DNA from: Branchiostoma lanceolatum
Taxonomy: Eukaryota > Chordata > Leptocardii > Amphioxiformes > Branchiostomatidae
Assembly (NCBI RefSeq): GCF_035083965.1
Contig: NC_089727.1
Span: 6,329,501-6,393,500, forward strand
Length of the DNA: 64,000 nt
Direction: 5' to 3'
The notes below the pieces were generated by a model that saw only the letters and a program-made list of their open reading frames with translations, did not search any database and was not told the DNA's origin. The translations under genes were made by a program, and so were the position numbers. Below, piece by piece: positions 63,638-64,000 of the stretch (positions are counted from its first letter, which is position 1; each line of letters starts with the position of its first letter).

Positions 63638-64000
63638 AATACTACTATGTCCATGTGTTCCTTGTTGTGTTAGGAGCAAACTTTGAGGAAAATATCTTCC
63701 TCAGTCCACTATCACACGCAGCATTTAGACAAAAAAGTGTTCCTCACAAACCTTTGTCGTCTGCTTGACAACAGGATTCTGGTTAACAATATGGCGGCGG
63801 GAAAATACACGTGCCGTAGGTTGTAGCAACAGAGAGGAGTTTTGATGATTGATCACACTTAGAATCCAGTTGCAGGTTAGCAAAAGAGATTGTAAAAAGT
63901 TGTCTTATAAATAATTGTGTTTAGCAGGCAGGAGATGTGACATTTGTCTTATAAACCAGCGAACAACCGTGCTGGGTGATTCTCCCACGAAGCCCCCAGA
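63637..64000 (-). repeat. Inverted copy of arm B, cut by the window end
   Basis: Reverse complement of 62757-63120. Small differences include CAATCAT vs CAATTAT and a changed stretch ACTTTTTACAATC vs ACTAATTAGAATC. Confidence 0.92.

Overview
The window looks like nuclear DNA of a cephalochordate (amphioxus, Branchiostoma). Genes are split into short exons with GT-AG introns, usually 0.2-1.5 kb. The families are those of a deuterostome animal: TTC29, PCYT2, KAP/ANK NTPase, DTX3L/PARP14-type RRM proteins and an LRR receptor. Introns are full of small inverted-repeat elements, tRNA-derived SINEs and CR1/L2-type LINE pieces. The species is inferred from memory of these gene and repeat types, not from a search. 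All multi-exon models were built by hand. Exons were joined at GT/AG sites and accepted only when phases matched, and each finished model sums to a whole number of codons.

Layout. 1-5.2 kb: TTC29 (minus, 3' end outside the window). 7.5-10.1 kb: a single-exon LRR transmembrane receptor with two ITAM-like tyrosine pairs in its tail (plus). 12.2-14.2 kb: PCYT2, complete in three coding exons (minus). 15.3-23.9 kb: a 635-aa protein with two GST units in tandem, 14 coding exons (plus). 25.8-39.6 kb: a 1403-aa C2-ankyrin-KAP NTPase, 20 coding exons (minus), with a CR1/L2-like LINE in intron 3. 39.3-47.8 kb: a nearly perfect direct duplication of about 4.23 kb. It repeats the promoter and part of exon 1 of the KAP gene together with the 3' end of the next gene. 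45.8-53.6 kb: a complete Deltex-type E3 ligase that also carries RRM, KH-like and macro domains (minus). 54.1 kb to beyond 61.7 kb: a PARP14-like multi-RRM protein with a very long P/S/T/Q-rich exon (plus, incomplete). 62.0-64.0 kb: large interleaved inverted repeats.

The most interesting unit is the divergent pair at 45.8-61.7 kb. A DTX3L-like ligase fused to a macro domain lies head to head with a PARP14-like RRM gene. About 480 bp separate the two start codons, and that interval holds a canonical NF-kB-type site. The two genes share RRM exons with the same phase-1 intron position. This resembles the human PARP9-DTX3L divergent pair, which shares an interferon-inducible promoter and whose products act as one ADP-ribose/ubiquitin complex. 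Here macro and DTX parts are in one polypeptide. Immune-type function of this pair, and of the LRR receptor, is inference.

The 4.23-kb direct duplication may be a real recent tandem duplication or an assembly artefact from two haplotypes. A patch with about ten differences in 160 bp, inside otherwise nearly identical copies, makes this a real question.
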